Below are positions 5,568 through 6,131 of a stretch of DNA of 6,131 nucleotides, in pieces. A program made the translations under genes and the position numbers. A model generated the notes under the pieces. The model ran no database searches. It saw only the letters and a program-made list of their open reading frames with translations, and had not been told where the DNA came from. This DNA is from Deltaproteobacteria bacterium RBG_16_54_11 (GTDB lineage Bacteria > Desulfobacterota > B13-G15 > RBG-16-54-18): positions 2,410 to 8,540 of the forward strand of contig MGQS01000128.1 in NCBI GenBank assembly GCA_001797905.1. Direction: 5' to 3'. Positions within the stretch are counted from its first letter, which is position 1. Each line of letters opens with the position of its first letter.

Positions 5568-5640
5568 AAAAGGCATCATTCCGCCCCCTCCTTGACGCTA
5601 TCGTTGAGGGACGGCATGATGCCTTTTCTTAGTTTCTTTT
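5568..5640 (+). terminator. Long terminator-like hairpin between the tRNA and thrS (possible attenuator)
   Basis: AAAAGGCATCAT (5568-5579) pairs perfectly with ATGATGCCTTTT (5616-5627). Beyond one mismatch the stem continues with CCG/CGG, CCCTC/GAGGG and GACG/CGTT to a 4-nt loop at 5598-5601. The stem is followed by a T-rich tail (5628-5640). It can end the tRNA transcript. Only 28 bp separate its base from the thrS ATG, which leaves no room for a promoter, so thrS messages must cross it. The A-run on the left arm makes it potentially bidirectional. Confidence 0.7.
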
Positions 5641-5655
5641 AATGGTAGCTGAAAA

Positions 5656-6131
5656 ATGGGTAAGAATCCGGCAGCGAAAAAAACAAAAGATGCTGAATTT
5701 ATCGCGACCCTGAGGCATAGTGCGTCCCATGTGATGGCTCAGGCGGTGCAGCAGTTTTACCCGGGGGTTAAACTTTCCATCGGCCCCTCGATAGAGGATG
5801 GGTTTTACTATGACTTCGAGTATGACGGCACCTTCTCTCTCGATGACTTTCCCAAGATTGAGGATCGGATGAGGGAGATCATCGCTCAAGATAAGCCCTT
5901 TATCCGCGAGGAGATCTCTAAAGAGGAGGCCATCTCGTTTTTTAAAGAACGGGGCGAGCAATACAAGGTGGAGCTCTTGGAGGCAATCGACGATAAGCAG
6001 GTAACCCTCTATCGGCATGACGACTTCGTCGACCTCTGCCGCGGTCCCCACCTGCCTTCCACAGGCGGGATCAAGGCCTTTAAGCTCTTGAGCGTAGCCG
6101 GCGCCTATTGGCGGGGAGATGAACGCAACAA
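5656..6131 (+). CDS. thrS: Threonyl-tRNA synthetase, N-terminal part (runs off the right edge), no TGS domain
   Basis: 158 complete codons of a class II synthetase that charges tRNA-Thr. What is visible is the second (editing) domain: HSASH (H21, H25; the HXXXH of the Ser-tRNA-Thr deacylation site) and DLCRGPH (C128, H132), the other two editing residues. Then comes the linker into the catalytic core, PSTGGIKAFKLLSVAGAYWRGDE. Typical bacterial ThrRS has about 70 residues before the HXXXH, including a TGS domain (H73 in E. coli); here only 20 precede it and they are Lys/Ala-rich. An in-frame TGA at 5650-5652 lies two codons before the ATG, so the domain cannot be added by an earlier start, and no TGS-coding sequence is seen in the other frames upstream. 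The Shine-Dalgarno sequence is weak. It may be tied to the hairpin and tRNA upstream. Confidence 0.93.
   Translation, partial: MGKNPAAKKTKDAEFIATLRHSASHVMAQAVQQFYPGVKLSIGPSIEDGFYYDFEYDGTFSLDDFPKIEDRMREIIAQDKPFIREEISKEEAISFFKERGEQYKVELLEAIDDKQVTLYRHDDFVDLCRGPHLPSTGGIKAFKLLSVAGAYWRGDERN

Noticed and set aside
5498..5655. T-box riboswitch in front of thrS
   Set aside because: No T-box consensus (AGGGTGGNACC-like) or specifier arrangement is visible in the leader.
5629..6051. 140-codon minus-strand open frame
   Set aside because: It lies entirely opposite thrS, whose translation matches threonyl-tRNA synthetase throughout.
1..6131. CRISPR array, insertion sequence or attachment site
   Set aside because: No direct repeat series, transposase motif or duplicated tRNA 3' end was seen in the window.

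Overview
The window suggests an anaerobic bacterium, most plausibly a Desulfobacterota/syntrophic-type organism. This is inferred from gene content: a two-subunit family I CoA-transferase, a radical SAM/SPASM protein next to a tiny peptide gene, and a remnant resembling a branched-chain amino acid-type binding protein. Nothing in the window fixes the taxon.

Positions 1-872 (minus strand): an arsR-type repressor gene is followed 27 bp later by the start of a DUF318/ArsP-type permease that runs off the left edge. A perfect 24-bp palindrome overlaps the -10 region of a good promoter in front of arsR, so this is a self-regulated metalloid or metal efflux operon. Upstream, also on minus, is a membrane-anchored dual-specificity/tyrosine-type phosphatase (870-1547).

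Positions 1712-3047 (plus strand): a strong sigma-70-like promoter and a leader with a 9-bp inverted repeat precede a 34-codon peptide gene with a clear Shine-Dalgarno sequence. A 353-residue radical SAM protein with a complete seven-cysteine SPASM domain follows 17 bp later. This is the most interesting part of the window: a compact candidate peptide-modification (RiPP-like) cassette of one precursor and one maturase.

Positions 3086-5208 (plus): a promoter is followed by overlapping genes for the alpha and beta subunits of a glutaconate-type CoA-transferase. Just behind them is a short reading frame with no usable start codon that looks like a degraded N-terminal fragment of an ABC transporter substrate-binding protein.

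Positions 5203-6131: a possible small Cys-containing protein on minus (weak), then a tRNA promoter and a tRNA-Val(GAC) gene with encoded CCA and C instead of the near-universal U at position 33. A long terminator-like hairpin follows, then the 5' part of thrS. This threonyl-tRNA synthetase starts almost directly at the editing domain and lacks the usual N-terminal TGS domain. The hairpin ends only 28 bp before the thrS start, so thrS transcription probably has to pass it.
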